Both the position numbers and the translations under genes were made by a program. A stretch of 64,000 nt of DNA, from NCBI RefSeq assembly GCF_019130065.1, contig NZ_JAHSPG010000001.1, positions 248,001-312,000 on the forward strand. Reading direction: 5' to 3'. Source of the DNA: Pinibacter aurantiacus. GTDB lineage: Bacteria; Bacteroidota; Bacteroidia; Chitinophagales; Chitinophagaceae. The notes below the pieces were generated by a model. That model worked only from the letters and a program-made list of their open reading frames with translations. It had not been told where the DNA came from and did no database searches. Positions 8,041 through 17,466 of the stretch are shown here, in pieces (position 1 is the first letter of the stretch; each line of letters begins with the position of its first letter).

Positions 8041-11000
8041 ATGCGCCAAAACCAACTAACTTATTTGCTTTCATTATTTTCCGTTTTACTCATCTGCAGT
8101 TGTACATCAAAAACTGCGGCCCCTACACTCTTTACCAAATTGTCTTCGGAAAAATCAGGCATCCATTTTAATAATACCATTTCAGAAAATGATTCGCTGA
8201 ACCGTGTCATTAGTGAGTTTGCGTACATGGGCGGCGGCGTGGGCATTGGTGATTTTAATAATGACGGATTGAAAGACATTTTCTTCTCCGGCAACCAGGT
8301 TCCAAGCCGTTTGTACATTAACAAAGGCAATAACCAATTTGAAGACATCACCGAAAAAGCAGGCATCTCAACCAACACCTGGTGTACCGGCGTTAGTGTT
8401 GCTGATATTAATAACGACGGCTTCGATGATATTTTCGTATGTGTGTATGGAAAAGGTCAACATCAAAGAAACAGCTGTTACTTGTTTATCAATCAGCATA
8501 ACTTAACGTTTAAGGAACAAGCTGCCGAATATGGCCTTGCCGATAGTTCATATGCATCTCAGGTTGCATTTTTCGATTATGATAAAGACGGTGACCTCGA
8601 CATGTATTTACTTAACTATCGCCTCAATGGTCCTAATGCCAATAATATTTACCCGAAAGATTTGACGGGGCACTCTCCTGCCAACGACAGATTGTATCGA
8701 AACGATGGAGATAAATCCGGCATCGGACATCCTGTATTTACAAATGTTTCCGTGCAGGCAGGCGTTGTCGAAGACGGCTATGGATTGGGCGTTTCCGTTT
8801 GTGATTACAACAATGATGGATGGCCCGACATCTACGTTTCAAACGATTTCGTATCGAACGATGTTTTATGGATCAATAACAAGAACGGCACTTTTACCAA
8901 TCATCTTGCACAATGCACCAAACACCAAAGCTATTCAAGCATGGGCTCCGATGCGGCTGACATCAACAACGACGGCCTCGCTGATGTTGCTACACTGGAC
9001 ATGATGCCGGAAGATAACAAGAGAAGAAAGCAGCAATATTCGTTCATGAATTACGAACGTTATGAGTCCGAAAGATCACTGGGCTATACTCCTGAATTCA
9101 TGCGCAATATGCTGCAACTGAACAACGGCAACAGAATGGATGGAGATACTGCCCTGCCCTTCTTTAGCGAGATTGGACAACTGGCAGGCATTTCTGAAAC
9201 CGACTGGAGCTGGAGTGTGTTGATGGCAGACTTTAACAATGACGGATGGAAAGATGTGCACATAACAAACGGCATCGGCAGGGATTTTATCAACGCAGAC
9301 TTTGTACAGTTCAGCACTTCTGATGCGGCAAATATGCATGACGAAGACGAGCGAAGAAAAGTGATCAATAAAAAACTCGCGGCACTTAAGCATATTATGT
9401 TGCCTGACTATTTGTATCTCAACAATGGCAATTGCACTTTTACAGATTACTCGCAGCAGGGCGGCATTAATGAACTATCACTGGCCAGTGGCGCGGCTTA
9501 CGCGGATCTGGACAACGATGGCGACCTTGACATTATTACCAACAATATCAACGAAGAACCTTTCATCTTCATCAATAATACCATTCAAAAAGACAGCAGC
9601 ATTACAAAACACTATCTCTCTGTTTCACTAAAAGGAGATAGTTTAAATCGTCATGGACTTGGCGCAAAAGTAAAGATCTACACTGCTTCCGGCGAACAAG
9701 TGCAGGAGGAACAACCGGTGAGAGGTTACTTATCAAACGTTGATGTTGATCTGCTGTTTGGCTTAGGCAAAGACACCAATGTAGATTCTTTACTTGTTAT
9801 TTGGCCGAATGACAAATACGAAGTAATTAAAAATATCAAAGCAGATCACAAGGTTGTTTTGCAGCAATCAAATGCCAGCGCAGCTTACAATTACAACACT
9901 GCTCCTGCCAATAATCTTTTTAAAGACGTTACAATACAGGATAACATTGCATTTCAACACAAAGATGTTTCTATCTATGACTTCGCTACGCAAAGGTTAC
10001 TACCACAAAAATATTCTCAGCTTGGGCCATTCATAAGCACAGGAGACGTAAACAACGATGGAGCAACAGACTTCTTTATTGGCAATGGTTTCAACGCGTA
10101 TGGCGATGTTTGCCTGCAACAAAAAAATGGAACATTCGTCTCAACCCCTTTGGGAACAGGCGTTAAGATGGAAGAAGACGAGGCCTCCGTATTGTTTGAT
10201 GCCGATGGAGATGGAGATCTTGATCTTCTCGTTACCAACGGTGACACTCGATATGATGACACTTCTGCCTACTACAAGCCCCGTTTATACATTAACAATG
10301 GCAAAGGAAATTTCACCCTGAAAGCTGATGCCATACCTGATAATATTAGAACCATTGCAGGATGTGCAACCAGCGGAGATTTTGATGGCGATGGCAATAT
10401 CGATGTGTTTATCGGAGGTCGCGTAAGTAAGCGTTACCCAGCGGCACCAAGAAGCTATTTGCTTAAAAACAACAAAGGAACCTTTACTGATGTGACAGAA
10501 AAAATTTGCCCAGCCCTGAAAAATATCGGCATGGTAACAGCCGCTGCATGGCTAAATTTTGACAACAATAAATTGCCGGACCTAGTAGTAACAGGTGAAT
10601 GGATGTCGGTGAAATTCTTTAAAAACACTGGCTCTTCATTTACAGACATAACAAACAAGACAGGCTTGACTGAAATGGATGGCATGTGGCGAAGCCTTGC
10701 TGTTGCTGACATTGACGGGGATGGTGACAAGGATATAGTTGTGGGCAACTACGGACTTAACAACAAATACCACGTTACCGCGCAATACCCAATGAAGGTA
10801 TTTGCCAAAGATATCGACGGCAACGGAAGCATGGATCCAATTTTATTCTACAGTATTAAAGATGTAGATGGAAAAAGAAAATTATTTCCGGCCATCAACA
10901 GGGATCAATTTGCAGAGCAAGTGCCTTCGATTAAAAAACAATTCCTGTATCACGAAAATTATTCAACCGCCACATTTGACGATATTTTTAAAGGCAATAA

Positions 11001-11412
11001 AAAAGATAATCTGCTACAACTCACCTGCAATGAAATGGCAAGCTGCTGGCTTGAAAACAATGGTAATGGTACATTCACCAAACATGTATTGCCAATGGAA
11101 GCACAGTTTGCACCGGTGAATGCTATTATCTGCACTGACTTTGATAATGACGGCATCACGGACATTCTAATGGCCGGTAATGAATACCAGACAGAAGTGA
11201 TGACAGGCATGTACGACGCATCTTATGGACTATTCCTGAAAGGCAGTAAAGACAAGGCTTTCAAGCCAATACCTCCAGTAAAAAGCGGCTTTATTGTTGA
11301 CGGTGATGTTAAAAGCATGGCACTTATCAACAATAGCAAAAATGAAAAAACGGTATTAGTGGGAATAAATAATGAAAGGATGAAAGCTTTTAAAGTGATG
11401 AGTTTTGAGTAG
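8041..11412 (+). CDS. FG-GAP/VCBS-repeat lipoprotein with ASPIC/UnbV domain (CRTAC1-like)
   Basis: A 1123-residue secreted lipoprotein: the leader ends in LLICSC with Cys21. It contains about 13 calcium-loop repeats of the D.(N/D).DG..D type (DFNNDGLKD 71-79, DINNDGFDD, DYDKDGDLD, DYNNDGWPD, DLDNDGDLD, then DVNNDGATD, DADGDGDLD, DFDGDGNID, DIDGDGDKD, DFDNDGITD), as in integrin-like beta-propellers. An ASPIC/UnbV domain lies at ~523-607 (GLGAKVKIYTASGEQVQEEQ ... VIWPNDKYEVI) between the two repeat blocks. The two halves probably form two propellers. Members are common in Bacteroidetes, and their biochemical role is unsettled. It heads a cluster with a haloperoxidase-like and an AhpD-like gene. 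The stop codon lies inside a word-repeat arm. Confidence 0.9.
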   Translation: MRQNQLTYLLSLFSVLLICSCTSKTAAPTLFTKLSSEKSGIHFNNTISENDSLNRVISEFAYMGGGVGIGDFNNDGLKDIFFSGNQVPSRLYINKGNNQFEDITEKAGISTNTWCTGVSVADINNDGFDDIFVCVYGKGQHQRNSCYLFINQHNLTFKEQAAEYGLADSSYASQVAFFDYDKDGDLDMYLLNYRLNGPNANNIYPKDLTGHSPANDRLYRNDGDKSGIGHPVFTNVSVQAGVVEDGYGLGVSVCDYNNDGWPDIYVSNDFVSNDVLWINNKNGTFTNHLAQCTKHQSYSSMGSDAADINNDGLADVATLDMMPEDNKRRKQQYSFMNYERYESERSLGYTPEFMRNMLQLNNGNRMDGDTALPFFSEIGQLAGISETDWSWSVLMADFNNDGWKDVHITNGIGRDFINADFVQFSTSDAANMHDEDERRKVINKKLAALKHIMLPDYLYLNNGNCTFTDYSQQGGINELSLASGAAYADLDNDGDLDIITNNINEEPFIFINNTIQKDSSITKHYLSVSLKGDSLNRHGLGAKVKIYTASGEQVQEEQPVRGYLSNVDVDLLFGLGKDTNVDSLLVIWPNDKYEVIKNIKADHKVVLQQSNASAAYNYNTAPANNLFKDVTIQDNIAFQHKDVSIYDFATQRLLPQKYSQLGPFISTGDVNNDGATDFFIGNGFNAYGDVCLQQKNGTFVSTPLGTGVKMEEDEASVLFDADGDGDLDLLVTNGDTRYDDTSAYYKPRLYINNGKGNFTLKADAIPDNIRTIAGCATSGDFDGDGNIDVFIGGRVSKRYPAAPRSYLLKNNKGTFTDVTEKICPALKNIGMVTAAAWLNFDNNKLPDLVVTGEWMSVKFFKNTGSSFTDITNKTGLTEMDGMWRSLAVADIDGDGDKDIVVGNYGLNNKYHVTAQYPMKVFAKDIDGNGSMDPILFYSIKDVDGKRKLFPAINRDQFAEQVPSIKKQFLYHENYSTATFDDIFKGNKKDNLLQLTCNEMASCWLENNGNGTFTKHVLPMEAQFAPVNAIICTDFDNDGITDILMAGNEYQTEVMTGMYDASYGLFLKGSKDKAFKPIPPVKSGFIVDGDVKSMALINNSKNEKTVLVGINNERMKAFKVMSFE

Positions 11413-11529
11413 TGAGTTTTGAGTTGGTTGCTGATTTCCAAACATGGTTACTTCATCGCAATCCTAACTCGATAACGACTTAAAGCTCATAACTCATTAC
11501 TCATAACTCAAAACTCAAAACACTACTCA
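11401..11529. repeat. Inverted word-repeat arms, (ACTCATA/ACTCAAA)n family
   Basis: The left arm (11,401-11,425, AGTTTTGAGTAGTGAGTTTTGAG) and right arm (11,484-11,529, repeated AACTCAT and AACTCAAA units) are mutually complementary around a ~58-base spacer. The stop codon of the upstream gene is in the left arm, and the right arm runs up to the next start codon. The same words occur at 50.2 kb and, shorter, at 25.48 kb. Confidence 0.85.
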
Positions 11530-12852
11530 ATGAAACAAATTCTGATTGCTTGCGCTCTACTCGTTCTACTCTCCTGCAACTCTAAAAAAGATTACAGGAA
11601 AATATTCGATGATCCGAAACTCTATTCAAACACTGTGTATGAACTAAACGGAGTTGTTATGGGAAATAATTTTTCTCCTGTGGTTGCCTCACGCAATTAT
11701 ACATATGCGGCGATTGCCGGTTACGAAATTATTGCTGCGGGTTATCCTGATGAGTACTACTCATTGGCAGGACAACTACGAGGATTGAAGGAAGTGCCCA
11801 AACCGGCACAAGGAAAGCAAATAGATTTTGAATACGCCGCACTAATGGCTTACTGCAAGGTTGGCGAAGCTGTCACATTTCCCGAAGGCAGTTTAAAAGA
11901 ATATGTTGACAGCTTGAAAACGTTGGCAACTAATCATGGTATGCCGCAGGACCTTCAAAAAAACTCGGATGAGTATGCACAACAGGTAGCAGGCGCCATC
12001 ATTGCATGGAGCAAGAAAGATAATTATGCAGAAACAAGAAGCGCTGCAAAATTCACAGTTACAGAACTTGAAGGCAGCTGGCAACCTACGCCGCCAATGT
12101 ACGCAGCAGCGGTAGAACCGCACTGGGGCGAAATAAGACCAATGGTGATGGACAGTGCATCGCAGTTCCGCAGCCCTGCGCCGCCGAAGTTTGATATACA
12201 GGACAAAAACAGCGAGTACTACAAAAATGTAATGCTGATAAAACATGCGGGAGACAGTCTTACGCCTGAGCAAATTCACATAGCAGAGTTTTGGGACGAC
12301 AATCCGTTTAAACTAAACATATCCGGACACGCATCTTTCAACACAAAAAAATTCTCTCCTACCGGCCACTGGATGAGCATTGTGGGCATAGCGGCGGAAA
12401 AATCAAAATCTGATTTAAAAACTACCGTGTATGCATATGCGAAAACGTCGATAGCATTTTTTGATGCATTTATTCAATGCTGGGATTCAAAATATCTATA
12501 CAAAACCGCAAGGCCTGAAACTGTGATCAACAAATATTTTGATCCCAACTGGCACCCTTATTTGCAAACGCCTGCATTCCCTGAATATACATGCGGACAC
12601 TCCACCATTTCCTCTGCAGCGGCAGAAGCGCTCACAAACGTTTTCGGTGACAACTTCGCTTATACCGATACCAGTGAACTTGAGTTTGGCGTAAAGAGCC
12701 GTTCTTTCAAATCATTCAGGGATGCGGCCTGGGAAAACAACAGCGCTAGATTTTATGGTGGCATACACTTCCATTCATCCTGTCTTGTTGCAAATGAGTA
12801 CGGAAAAAAAGTGGGCGACTACGTAATGGATCATTTGAAAATGAAAAAATAA
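11530..12852 (+). CDS. Vanadium-dependent haloperoxidase / PAP2-superfamily lipoprotein
   Basis: A 440-residue protein with a lipoprotein leader (LLVLLSC, Cys16) and an all-helical PAP2/haloperoxidase C-terminal half. The three anion-binding motifs are readable. Motif 1 fits K-X6-RP with Lys321 and Arg328-Pro329 (KYLYKTARP). Motif 2 has Cys355-Gly356-His357-Ser358, with Cys for the usual Ser. Motif 3 is R-X5-H with Arg407 and His413 (ARFYGGIH). The Asp normally four residues after that His is Ser here. The fold binds vanadate or phosphate, so the protein could be a haloperoxidase or an acid phosphatase; the sequence alone cannot decide. It follows the FG-GAP gene by 117 bp and precedes the AhpD-like gene by 27 bp. 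Confidence 0.9.
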   Translation: MKQILIACALLVLLSCNSKKDYRKIFDDPKLYSNTVYELNGVVMGNNFSPVVASRNYTYAAIAGYEIIAAGYPDEYYSLAGQLRGLKEVPKPAQGKQIDFEYAALMAYCKVGEAVTFPEGSLKEYVDSLKTLATNHGMPQDLQKNSDEYAQQVAGAIIAWSKKDNYAETRSAAKFTVTELEGSWQPTPPMYAAAVEPHWGEIRPMVMDSASQFRSPAPPKFDIQDKNSEYYKNVMLIKHAGDSLTPEQIHIAEFWDDNPFKLNISGHASFNTKKFSPTGHWMSIVGIAAEKSKSDLKTTVYAYAKTSIAFFDAFIQCWDSKYLYKTARPETVINKYFDPNWHPYLQTPAFPEYTCGHSTISSAAAEALTNVFGDNFAYTDTSELEFGVKSRSFKSFRDAAWENNSARFYGGIHFHSSCLVANEYGKKVGDYVMDHLKMKK

Positions 12853-12879
12853 TTTTCTTCATTAATAAACCTTCAAACA

Positions 12880-13431
12880 ATGGCACACATTCAACTAAAA
12901 AACGAAAACCTTCCCGGTATCATTGGCTTACTTGATTACAGTCCTGAAACAGCAAAACCATTGCTGGATCTTGCGAACGTTTTATTGGCAGATGATAACA
13001 ACTCGCTTTCGAAAGGCGAAAGAGAAATTATCGCTGCATCCGTCTCCCATAAAAACAATTGCCACTTTTGCCATTCATCACATGCCGCCGCTGCCGCTGC
13101 GCATTTCAATGAAGGCGCGGACTTCCTGGATGAGATTAAAGCGGGATTGCCAACGTTTGAAGTATCTGACAAACTACGGGCATTGCTGCACATCGCTCAC
13201 CTTGTTCAGCAAACAGGTAAAAATGTTACGGCAGCAGCCATAGAAGCAGCAAGAGAGAAAGGCGCTACTGATAAAGAAATTCATGATACTGTTTTAATTG
13301 CCGCAGCTTTTTGTATGTACAACCGTTACGTTGATGGCCTTGCGACATGGGCACCTAAAGAAAATGAAGCGTTCATGGAAATGGGCAAAAGATTGGCTGA
13401 GCAGGGATATGTGATTGAGGAGCCGGCCTGA
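12880..13431 (+). CDS. Carboxymuconolactone decarboxylase / AhpD-family peroxidase-related protein
   Basis: A 183-residue protein with the AhpD redox motif E-X11-CXXC-X3-H: Glu49, Cys61, Cys64, His68 (within GEREIIAASVSHKN then CHFCHSSH). Helices on either side (LLDLANVLLAD; KLRALLHIAHLVQQTG; EIHDTVLIAAAFCMYNRYVD) fit the CMD fold and its trimeric or hexameric assembly. No signal peptide, so cytoplasmic. Family members are thiol-dependent peroxidases or carriers of reducing equivalents. The 27-bp spacing to the haloperoxidase-like gene implies co-transcription and suggests handling of a peroxide or an oxidised product, which is inference. Confidence 0.9.
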   Translation: MAHIQLKNENLPGIIGLLDYSPETAKPLLDLANVLLADDNNSLSKGEREIIAASVSHKNNCHFCHSSHAAAAAAHFNEGADFLDEIKAGLPTFEVSDKLRALLHIAHLVQQTGKNVTAAAIEAAREKGATDKEIHDTVLIAAAFCMYNRYVDGLATWAPKENEAFMEMGKRLAEQGYVIEEPA

Positions 13432-13466
13432 TGAGAATAACTGAATGACTGAAAAGCAGAGATTCG

Positions 13467-13643
13467 CATCGTCATTGCGAGCCTCTGCGGAGATCGATTG
13501 TTCGAATAATAAAAACAAAATAAAATAATCGGCGAGCGAGGTGAAGCAATCCCTAAAAGTAGATTGCTTCGCCCTGTCTCTCTGGTGTTAAGAGGTTGCG
13601 ACATTTCAACCTTTATGCTCCGCAAGGGCTCGCAATGACGATG
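13467..13643. repeat. Palindromic dispersed element, copy 1 (GTCATTGCGAG ... CTCGCAATGAC)
   Basis: The ends are a perfect 16-bp inverted repeat (CATCGTCATTGCGAGC and its complement). In the middle a second inverted pair, GTGAAGCAATC / GATTGCTTCGCC, makes a nested hairpin. The core from CGTCATTGCGAG to its complement is 171 bp and has a 177-bp relative at 58.3 kb. No coding capacity: a non-autonomous MITE- or REP-like element between two genes. Confidence 0.85.
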
Positions 13644-13733
13644 TGAGATGTTATGTAATAACGATTCCCTTCAGCGTGCAGCAGGAGACGCGGCGATGCC
13701 GGCGTCTCTACGGGGTGGCTGATTTTCTAATTC

Positions 13734-15554
13734 CTAATTAATTCCAAACGCTTTCAAGATCTTCCCAAACATCGCTGTATTCTCATACACCCCTCTGAAC
13801 AATTGTGATTGAGGGCCATAGGCAAATACAGGCACGGGAATAGCAGTGTGGTGGCCGGTTGCAAACTGCCCGCTGATATTTCCTTTGCTGTAATCGCCAT
13901 CGAGCAATGACAAACCACCGGTTTCATGATCTGCGGTAACAATCACCAGCGTCTCTCCGTTGGAGTCTGCAAATTGCAGCGCTCTTCCTACCACCTCATC
14001 AAAATCTATCACCTCCGTTGCCACGTAAGGAAGATTATTGGCATGGCCACCATGATCAATTTGCGCACCCTCTGTCATGATGAAAAAACCATCTTTGTTT
14101 GCAGAAAGAAGTTGCAATGTTCTTTTGAAAGCCTCTGGCAGCCAATTGTTGCGGCCATTCAAAATAGATAGTGATGCTTTTTGATCGAGCACCACCCACT
14201 TTGATTTTTCGCCATTTCGAATGCTGTCCATTGACGATGTAATATTAAACTGATGATCGTTCAGATCTTTGCGAATGGATGCATTAAAACTTTTGTTGCC
14301 TGCACCCATTATCAACTGCACAGGAGATTGTGCAAGGTCCCCAAAGATGGCAGCAGAGCTGTCCCTGTCACTTCTGTGTGCATAAAAGTCAGCAGGTGTT
14401 GCGTCGGTAATATCTCCCGAAGTAACAATACCGGTTTTGATATTTTTCTTCGCCAGGTACATTGGAATCAATGGTAGCGCGGCACCTGTATGATCGACTC
14501 CAACATATCGATTCTTTGTTTTTTCTCCTGAAGAAATAGAAGTGGCGCCGGGCGCAGAATCGGTGACGAAGTTGTCGTACGAACTTGTTTTGGACAAGCC
14601 AATGCTTTGCATTTTAAAAATGTTCAGCGCTGCCTTGTTTGCTGTATAGCCGGCATACAATTGCGCAAGGCCCGTTCCATCACCAATCAAAAGGATTACA
14701 TTTTTCACAGGTTTGTCGAGACCATCATTTTTATATGTCGGCTGATACTGATGGTTGCTGACTTGTGATGTATAAGTGGTGGAAGACAATTTATTTAGAA
14801 ACGACGAAAGATCATTGATACGATCTGTGTTAATGTAATCTACCTGCAGGTCCATAAACTGATACCATGCATTAAGCGAATCCGGTGCATCCCAAAAGCG
14901 GATGGGCCTTTGCAGATCGTGTGCATATTTGATCGCATCTTTCATCTTCTGCATTTCGCCGCCGGGAATGCTGCTTTTGCTTCCTTTCCACATTGTATAG
15001 TTACGAAGATCATCGCTGAACAATGCAACTTTTTTAAGTGCTGCATCGCTGTATTTTTTGCTTAGTTCTCCATCAAACAAAATAAACTCTGGGTAGCTGC
15101 TAAATGCTTCTTGATTGGGTCTGTTGCCAGAAATAACCCATTTCAGATTTTTGTTGCTGATGAGTTCCGGATATTGTTGCAGCACACTTACAAGCTTTGC
15201 AAGTGTAGGAACAGCCTCTGTTTTAATGTCGATCAGCATTTGCAAATTCTTAGAATGATCGGCATATACGTGCTGATCATTTTTGCGAATGCAAGAAAGC
15301 AAAGGTTTCAGATAAAGATCTTCGAGTGTTCTGTTCAGCTTCACTCCTTCCTGATCGTGCGCAACGATAAGCTGGCCGTCCTTCAAAAAAATATCTGCTT
15401 CGATAGAGCCGAAACCCGCGTTATAAGCCGCCCAGAAAGGAACAGCATTCATATAGTCATTGTGAGAATGTGCGTTGCCTGTGCCATAATTAACAGGCTG
15501 CGCAAATGATTTCTCAAAACCGAATAAAGCGATAAATAAAACTATTTTTTTCAT
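13734..15554 (-). CDS. Secreted fusion of a GDPD/PI-PLC-like domain and an alkaline phosphatase
   Basis: A 606-residue protein starting MKKIVLFIALFGFEKSFAQ (signal peptide ~1-19); an upstream TTG in frame is less likely. Residues ~22-260 resemble glycerophosphodiesterase/PI-PLC TIM barrels: NAHSHNDY (27-34), IEADIFL (51-57) and AHD (65-67). Residues ~282-606 are an alkaline phosphatase with the expected metal and nucleophile motifs: LLIGDGTG, TDSAPGATS (nucleophile Ser ~332), GDITDATPADFYAHR, EGAQIDHGGH, TADHETGG and TGHHT. The two halves could act in sequence, a diesterase opening a phosphodiester and the phosphatase releasing Pi. This is inference. Minus strand, downstream of SusD2 with word repeats between. 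Other PhoA-family members are ~450 residues without the barrel. Confidence 0.92.
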   Translation of the reverse strand: MKKIVLFIALFGFEKSFAQPVNYGTGNAHSHNDYMNAVPFWAAYNAGFGSIEADIFLKDGQLIVAHDQEGVKLNRTLEDLYLKPLLSCIRKNDQHVYADHSKNLQMLIDIKTEAVPTLAKLVSVLQQYPELISNKNLKWVISGNRPNQEAFSSYPEFILFDGELSKKYSDAALKKVALFSDDLRNYTMWKGSKSSIPGGEMQKMKDAIKYAHDLQRPIRFWDAPDSLNAWYQFMDLQVDYINTDRINDLSSFLNKLSSTTYTSQVSNHQYQPTYKNDGLDKPVKNVILLIGDGTGLAQLYAGYTANKAALNIFKMQSIGLSKTSSYDNFVTDSAPGATSISSGEKTKNRYVGVDHTGAALPLIPMYLAKKNIKTGIVTSGDITDATPADFYAHRSDRDSSAAIFGDLAQSPVQLIMGAGNKSFNASIRKDLNDHQFNITSSMDSIRNGEKSKWVVLDQKASLSILNGRNNWLPEAFKRTLQLLSANKDGFFIMTEGAQIDHGGHANNLPYVATEVIDFDEVVGRALQFADSNGETLVIVTADHETGGLSLLDGDYSKGNISGQFATGHHTAIPVPVFAYGPQSQLFRGVYENTAMFGKILKAFGIN

Positions 15555-15585
15555 GTTGTTTTTTTGAGGCACACAAATGATACAA

Positions 15586-15849
15586 CTTTTTTTCACGCAA
15601 TGGCGCAAAGGAAAAAGTTTTAGTGCCGACCAGCAAAATTTATTTCACGCAGCGAACGCAGCGAAAAAACGACGCAAAGGGTTGCCGATAGTTACAGCCG
15701 CTAAGTACATCACAAAATTACTTCGCGGCGAGCTTATTAAGAGGCTGAAATATCAAATCCAAATCTCCCTTTGCGTCCTTTGTTTTCCCTTTGCACCTTT
15801 GCGTGAAATCCTCTGCGTCGCTGCTTCGCCGCGTTCGCTGCGTGAAACA
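15586..15849. repeat. Inverted word-repeat arms, (GCAAAGG / CGCAGCGAA)n family
   Basis: Left words (TTTCACGCAATGGCGCAAAGG at 15,590 onwards; TTCACGCAGCGAACGCAGCG at 15,643 onwards) are matched by complementary words on the right (CTTTGCGTCC, CCTTTGCACCTTTGCG, GTTCGCTGCGTGAA, 15,766-15,847). The right arm ends at the SusD2 stop codon. This fills most of the 296-bp gap before the phosphatase fusion gene. Confidence 0.8.
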
Positions 15850-15850
15850 A

Positions 15851-17446
15851 CTACCAGCCTGGTGTTTGTTTGTAAAAGCCGTTGCTTTTTGCAATTTCAT
15901 CGGGATTTATCGGCCATGCCATGTGCTTCGCAGGATCGAAATGTCTTGCCGGCCAAACTTGTTGAATGGTATATGCTGAGGTTGGATCAGTTTTGTTTGC
16001 GTGAATTCTTCCATGCAAAGGCGCATTGATCGTTGCAACATCCCCCCATCTTTTTAAATCTTCCACTCTGTCCGTCCACTCGCAAGCTAGTTCACAGCGG
16101 CGCTCGTGCTTCAAATCTGCCATTGTCGGTGCCGCAATTGGTGTAAGCCCTACCCTCGCTCTTACTTCATTTAAAGGAGCGGCTGCGTCTGTGTTCTTAC
16201 CTTGCTGAATCAACGCTTCCGCTTTGAATAACAAAATCTCTGCATAGCGCATTAAGGGCAAATTGAGCATAGTGGTTGGATAGTCGCCATTTTGGTTGAT
16301 CTTCGGATTGGTTCCCGCAACGCCGTCAGAACCATATGTATAAGGCTCCATGTATTTGTTGATCTGGAAACCGGAAAGGCTGTTCGTAGAAAAATATTTT
16401 CTTTGCTGACCAAAGAATGTAAAATCATCACCAAATTTTAAAATGGTTACTTCGCGTCTTGGGTCGTTGTTTTCATATTCATCATACAATTCTTCTGTTG
16501 GTTGAAAATAGCCCCAGCCATTGTAAACACCCCAACCTTTATTTTCCAACACAACACCCATAAACTCCGAACCGCCTTGTGTGCCTGATGTTACGGACCA
16601 GATGTATTCTGAACTCCAGTTGTTATCAATGGTAAACACTGCTTTATAATTATCCTTCGGAGTTGCTTTTCCATTGATCAAAGCCCTGTTACACTGTGTT
16701 TTTATTTGGTCACAAACAGATGGGATCAATGCCCATTTGCTGTTATCGTACTGTGCCCAGTAAGCATACGTTTTTACAAGGTAACCTAAGGCAGCAGCCT
16801 TGTGCGCACGCCCCTGATCCGCAGAACCATATGTTTCAAACAAAGGCAACAGCTCAGCTGCTTTCTGCATATCGCTTGCAATGGCTGCATAGTTGTCTGT
16901 AACCGACGCCAATTGCGGTGGCATGCGGGTACCGTACTCTTTGTTTTCCACTCCATCGTAAGGAACACCCTGGTTTTTGTGGCCCCATAAATAAGCGATC
17001 CAGAAGTGAACGAAACCTCTCATAAAGTACGCTTCACCTAAAGAACGTTTTCTGAAGTCTTCAGAAATATTGGTTGCAGTTTGCACACCCGCAATTGCAG
17101 CATTGGCGTTTGCAAGCGCTGTGTACAAATCATTCCAGCCGGTTGTCATATAGCCTTCCCTTCCGGAGCAGGTAAAGTTCTTAATGTTTTCACCATCCGC
17201 TTTTGAACGGCCAACTATTAAATCATCGCTTGCGTTTTGCATCCAAAAGAGATCACGTCCCCACGTTGATTCAAAACGCATGGAGATGTACAATGCAGCA
17301 ATACCCCTTGTTACATTAGATTCTCCGTCCCACAAATATGCTGAAGACGGCGAACCGTTTGGTTTTGTATCTACCCAATTTTTAGAGCAGGAGCTACTCA
17401 TTACAGCCACCAGCAATAGCAAGTAAATATATTTCGAGCGTTTCAT
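15851..17446 (-). CDS. SusD/RagB-family outer-membrane lipoprotein (SusD2)
   Basis: A 531-residue SusD protein. The leader ends at lipobox Cys20 (VAVMSSSC). Typical SusD features are an N-terminal helical pair (YFMRGFVHFWIAYLWGHKNQ), TPR-like repeats (AAALGYLVKTYAYWAQ; MRYAEILLFKAEALIQQGKN), the ERRCELACEWTDRVEDLKRW segment, and the tail GFYKQTPGW. It follows SusC2 by 20 bp and is part of the sigma 1/FecR1/SusC2/SusD2 strand block. The ligand cannot be read from sequence; no glycoside hydrolase sits next to it. Confidence 0.95.
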   Translation of the reverse strand: MKRSKYIYLLLLVAVMSSSCSKNWVDTKPNGSPSSAYLWDGESNVTRGIAALYISMRFESTWGRDLFWMQNASDDLIVGRSKADGENIKNFTCSGREGYMTTGWNDLYTALANANAAIAGVQTATNISEDFRKRSLGEAYFMRGFVHFWIAYLWGHKNQGVPYDGVENKEYGTRMPPQLASVTDNYAAIASDMQKAAELLPLFETYGSADQGRAHKAAALGYLVKTYAYWAQYDNSKWALIPSVCDQIKTQCNRALINGKATPKDNYKAVFTIDNNWSSEYIWSVTSGTQGGSEFMGVVLENKGWGVYNGWGYFQPTEELYDEYENNDPRREVTILKFGDDFTFFGQQRKYFSTNSLSGFQINKYMEPYTYGSDGVAGTNPKINQNGDYPTTMLNLPLMRYAEILLFKAEALIQQGKNTDAAAPLNEVRARVGLTPIAAPTMADLKHERRCELACEWTDRVEDLKRWGDVATINAPLHGRIHANKTDPTSAYTIQQVWPARHFDPAKHMAWPINPDEIAKSNGFYKQTPGW

Positions 17447-17466
17447 AATTAAAGTCTTTTAATTGA

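Noticed and set aside
15577-16029. 150-codon plus-strand frame before and within SusD2
   Set aside because: It runs through word repeats and antisense to SusD2; coding evidence is on the other strand.
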